Positions 61,372 to 64,000 of a stretch of DNA of 64,000 nt are shown here, one piece after another. The DNA is taken from positions 1 to 64,000 of the forward strand of contig NZ_BCVH01000010.1 of NCBI RefSeq assembly GCF_001591645.1, in the 5' to 3' direction. The translations under genes were made by a program, and so were the position numbers. The notes below the pieces were generated by a model that did not search any database, was not told where the DNA came from, and worked only from the letters and a program-made list of their open reading frames with translations. The first letter of the stretch is position 1. Each line of letters opens with the position of its first letter. This DNA comes from Robertmurraya korlensis NBRC 107688 (GTDB lineage Bacteria; Bacillota; Bacilli; Bacillales; Cytobacillaceae).

Positions 61372-62591
61372 AAATACTAGTCATTAATTGTGGGAGCTCT
61401 TCTTTAAAGTATCAGCTGTTTGATATGGGAAAGGAGAGTGTCCTTGCCAAAGGGATTGTGGAGAGAATTGGTATGGATACGGCCATTTTTCAATATGAGC
61501 GGCCTGAGCATGAGACGATTAAAGAGGTAGCTTCTATCTTAGAGCATAAAGACGCCTTGCGTAAAGTGTTAAAGATGATTACTGACGAAAACAGGGGAGT
61601 GATTACATCCGTTCATGAGATTGCAGCTGTTGGTCACCGGATAGCTCATGGAGGAGAAGAGTTTGCGGACTCAGTCGTTGTTACAAACCATGTCATTGAA
61701 GCGATTCGCAAAAATATAGAGCTTGCCCCTCTGCATAACCCGGCAAACTTAAAAGGAATTTATGCGTTCCTAGAGCTAGCTGAAGATATTCCTATGGTGT
61801 GTGTATTTGATACAGCTTTTCATCAAACGATGCCACCGGAGCATTTTATGTATGCGATTCCTCGTGCCCTTTATAACAAACATAAAATTAGAAGATATGG
61901 GTTCCACGGCACTTCACATAAATACGTGAGTCAACGCTATAGTGAACTTACAGGAAAAGATCTCCAATCCACAAAAATCATTTCATGCCATATCGGAAAT
62001 GGAGCAAGTATTTCAGCGATTGAATTCGGAAAATCCGTGGATACAAGCATGGGAATGACTCCACTTGAAGGATTAATCATGGGGACGAGAAGTGGCGATA
62101 TCGATCCAGCCATTGTTCCGTTTGTAATGGTGAAAGAGGATCTAAATGTCAATGAGGTGAACTCGATGCTGAACAAGCATAGCGGGCTTGTTGGAGTGTC
62201 TGGAATTTCGGCAGATATGCGTGAGATTACCGATGGAGTAAACGCTGGCCATGAAGGAGCAACACTTGCCTATAAGATGTACATTCACCGAATCAAGAAG
62301 TATATCGGTTCGTATTGTGCGGTTATGAATGGAGTGGATGCGATTATTTTTACGGGCGGAGTTGGTGAAAACTCTCATATGGTTCGTAGTGATATTTGTG
62401 AAGGTCTTACTTTTCTCGGACTTGAGCTCGACGACCAACTAAACGATACAAGAGAACCGAAGGAAAGGAGTATTCAAGTAGCTTCTTCTCTTGTTGATGT
62501 GTACATCATTCCGACAAATGAAGAGCTCATGATTGCAAGAGATACGCTTCGATTAGTCAAGAGTAATAAAGCGGTTACACCGTTGATATAG
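61368..62591 (+). CDS. Acetate/propionate kinase
   Basis: A 407-residue ASKHA-fold kinase interconverting an acyl phosphate and ADP with the acid and ATP. LVINCGSSSLKYQLFDM (residues 4-20), FDTAFHQTMPP (about 146), RRYGFHGTSHKYVSQRY (about 173; catalytic His and Arg region), CHIGNGASISAIE (about 205) and FTGGVGENS (about 325) fit AckA/PduW/TdcD. Being outside the pta/ackA setting, behind the B12 operon and before a PocR sensor, it is more likely the propionate- or acetate-forming kinase of a propanediol or ethanolamine pathway. Specificity cannot be read from sequence. Confidence 0.9.
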   Translation: MKILVINCGSSSLKYQLFDMGKESVLAKGIVERIGMDTAIFQYERPEHETIKEVASILEHKDALRKVLKMITDENRGVITSVHEIAAVGHRIAHGGEEFADSVVVTNHVIEAIRKNIELAPLHNPANLKGIYAFLELAEDIPMVCVFDTAFHQTMPPEHFMYAIPRALYNKHKIRRYGFHGTSHKYVSQRYSELTGKDLQSTKIISCHIGNGASISAIEFGKSVDTSMGMTPLEGLIMGTRSGDIDPAIVPFVMVKEDLNVNEVNSMLNKHSGLVGVSGISADMREITDGVNAGHEGATLAYKMYIHRIKKYIGSYCAVMNGVDAIIFTGGVGENSHMVRSDICEGLTFLGLELDDQLNDTREPKERSIQVASSLVDVYIIPTNEELMIARDTLRLVKSNKAVTPLI

Positions 62592-62717
62592 AGGTAAATA
62601 TAACAATATTGTGAATATTAACAGTCCTTATAACTAAAGAGAAGAAGACTGCTGTATAGTTAAAACGGGAAGAATTTTGCTTTCTATTAAATTATTTTTG
62701 AATTGGGTGTGGTCTTA

Positions 62718-63959
62718 GTGGAAGCGTTCAGTTTGAAACAATTGAGTGACTTGGATATGCTCCAAGAAATTCAAGATCGTTTTGCAGAGGCAACTGGATT
62801 GGCAGCGATTACAGTAGACTACAGTGGAAAGCCTATCACCAAATACAGCAAGTTTTCTTCTTTTTGTGCCTATTTACGAGAGTTCCCAGAATATCGTGAA
62901 AAATGCTATCAATGCGATGCATTTGGGGGATTGGAAGCAGCAAGAAGAAAGAAACCTTATATTTATCAATGTCATAGTGGACTAATTGACTTTGCTATCC
63001 CGATTATAGCTAACGAGCAATACTTAGGCTCCATTCTTGCAGGTCAAACTAGGCTAGATGAGACAAACGTAAATGAGTTGGAGACAATTGGAAGGAAATC
63101 AGAATGGGAAAAGCATGAAAAGGCAAAGGAAGCTTTTGAAGATATCCCATTGATTCCGTTTGAAAAGATAACAGCCGCCGCAGAAATGATGTTTCTTGTC
63201 GTCAATAATTTAGTTGAGCAAAATATTACACGGCTTATTCAAAGTGAACTAAATGAAAAGAAAACGAAGCTTATTGAAGAAATGCAGCTAAGAGAGCATC
63301 TAGAAAAAGAGCTTCAACGTAAGGATATTCAATCACAACAGCTACAAATGAACCCATATTTTTTGTTTGGCATCTTAAACACAGCATCTAATCTTTCTAT
63401 CCTAGAGGATGCTCCGAAGACCGGAGAACTCATTTGTTCTTTGACGGAGTTTTCTCGGTATTTATTGGACAATATTAATTCCCTTGTTACTTTGGAGGAA
63501 GAATTAAACCATGTTCAAAATTATTTAGCGATGCAGGCTATTCGCTTTGAGGATCGAATAACATTCGAAATCGACATTCCTGATCAAATGAATGAAAGCA
63601 AAGTACCAGCCGGTATTATCCAATCCCTGGTTGATAATGCTGTTATTCACGGTTTGGAGCCGAAAGAGCGAGGAGGAAGTGTTACGATTACTGGTTCTTC
63701 AAAGGGGGACCAATGGATCCTTGAAGTATCCGACAATGGAGTTGGTATTCCAGAACATGTGCTAAACAATCTTCTAAGCTGGAAAGAAGGAACGTATTCA
63801 ACGAGACAAAGCAAAGGTATAGGTCTTAATATGGTTAATCAAATTCTTGTCACTCATTACGGACCAGAGCATTCCATTTCAATAAAAAGCATACAAGATG
63901 TAGGTACAAACGTAATAATTAAAGTTCCGAAACTGATGGGGAGATTGATGTATGCTTAA
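62718..63959 (+). CDS. PocR-domain LytS-type sensor kinase, H-box His replaced by Tyr
   Basis: A 413-residue sensor. The N-terminal PocR ligand domain (about 10-175) has the family's Cys set in FSSFCAYL, EKCYQCDAFGG and YQCHSGL, followed by a coiled coil (about 175-205). The H-box reads LQMNPYFLFGILNTASNL, with Tyr (codon TAT at 63357-63359, residue 214) where LytS-family kinases have the phospho-acceptor His. The ATPase domain is intact: NAVIHGLEPKERGG (N box), VSDNGVGIPE (G1) and SKGIGLNMVNQIL (G2). GTG 62718 has a GGTGTGG-like site; TTG 62703 is an alternative. It overlaps its response regulator by 8 bp. The PocR domain suggests sensing of propanediol or a related ligand. Confidence 0.88.
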   Translation: MEAFSLKQLSDLDMLQEIQDRFAEATGLAAITVDYSGKPITKYSKFSSFCAYLREFPEYREKCYQCDAFGGLEAARRKKPYIYQCHSGLIDFAIPIIANEQYLGSILAGQTRLDETNVNELETIGRKSEWEKHEKAKEAFEDIPLIPFEKITAAAEMMFLVVNNLVEQNITRLIQSELNEKKTKLIEEMQLREHLEKELQRKDIQSQQLQMNPYFLFGILNTASNLSILEDAPKTGELICSLTEFSRYLLDNINSLVTLEEELNHVQNYLAMQAIRFEDRITFEIDIPDQMNESKVPAGIIQSLVDNAVIHGLEPKERGGSVTITGSSKGDQWILEVSDNGVGIPEHVLNNLLSWKEGTYSTRQSKGIGLNMVNQILVTHYGPEHSISIKSIQDVGTNVIIKVPKLMGRLMYA

Positions 63960-64000
63960 AGTGTTAATTGTCGATGATGAAAGGCTGGAGCGTGAAGCAT
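63952..64000 (+). CDS. Response regulator, 5' end only
   Basis: The frame begins MLKVLIVDDERLEREA at ATG 63952, overlapping the kinase gene by 8 bp, and is cut by the window end. The VDDE acidic pocket is that of a CheY-like receiver domain. It is probably the AraC-type output partner of the PocR sensor, as is common for such pairs, but the output domain lies outside the window. Confidence 0.85.
   Translation, partial: MLKVLIVDDERLEREA

Overview
The window is a stretch of low-GC Firmicutes chromosome, most likely from a Bacillaceae species. The signs are AGGAGG-type ribosome binding sites with frequent TTG/GTG starts, S-box and cobalamin riboswitches, a NagR/YvoA-type dre operator, a CadC/CsoR metal-efflux region, a sortase-anchored surface protein, and an anaerobic B12 operon whose gene order (H-X-J-C-D-ET-L-F-G-A-P-SUMT) is the one I know from Bacillus (Priestia) megaterium. 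I see no tRNA, rRNA, insertion sequence, prophage or CRISPR array.

Layout. 1-4.1 kb: two small proteins, a membrane protein, an RpiR regulator divergent from a GH4 6-phospho-beta-glucosidase (licH), and a YczE/YitT-type membrane protein. 4.1-6.2 kb: a His/acid-rich membrane-anchored protein coupled to a NosR/NapH-like membrane iron-sulfur protein, behind three phased TTGCAA repeats. 6.2-11.2 kb: GlcNAc operon nagA-nagB-nagR-SIS protein-nagP behind a dre operator. 11.3-18.6 kb: three MFS transporters, a Gfo/Idh/MocA oxidoreductase, a 2-hydroxyacid dehydrogenase and an aldo/keto reductase. 18.6-24.4 kb: metal homeostasis (cadC-cadA and csoR-copZ-copA). 24.4-25.0 kb: a gene-free interval with two families of roughly 52-bp tandem repeats. 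25.0-32.0 kb (minus strand): nitronate monooxygenase, an iron-type alcohol dehydrogenase, metNIQ under a SAM riboswitch, and ilvD. 32.2-39.7 kb: a 2,308-residue LPKTG surface protein with large internal duplications, and its class D sortase. 39.8-45.1 kb: first cobalamin riboswitch and the nucleotide-loop/salvage genes cbiB-cobD-cobU-cobU-like-cblT-cblS-cobC. 45.1-62.6 kb: second cobalamin riboswitch and a compact operon: cob(I)alamin adenosyltransferase, cobalt ECF transporter cbiMNQO, corrin-ring genes, SUMT, a divergent hydroxyacyl-CoA dehydrogenase and an acetate/propionate kinase. 62.7-64.0 kb: a PocR-domain LytS-type sensor kinase and the start of its response regulator. These suggest that a B12-dependent propanediol or ethanolamine locus follows.

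How the genes work together. The two riboswitch operons together encode cobalt uptake, corrin-ring synthesis, adenosylation, aminopropanol attachment and alpha-ribazole salvage. A precorrin-2 dehydrogenase, CobS and a CobT/BluB lower-ligand route are not seen here and would have to lie elsewhere. The B12 operon runs straight into an acyl-phosphate kinase and a PocR two-component system, linking cofactor supply to its likely use.

Most unusual observation: cadA has an intact reading frame from a strong Shine-Dalgarno to its C-terminus except for one in-frame UGA. That codon falls exactly where the first Cys of the N-terminal metal-binding CxxC belongs, and a hairpin of bacterial SECIS geometry follows. 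This is either a selenocysteine (UxxC) cadmium/zinc/lead ATPase or a very recent nonsense mutation. No selenocysteine machinery is visible in the window.
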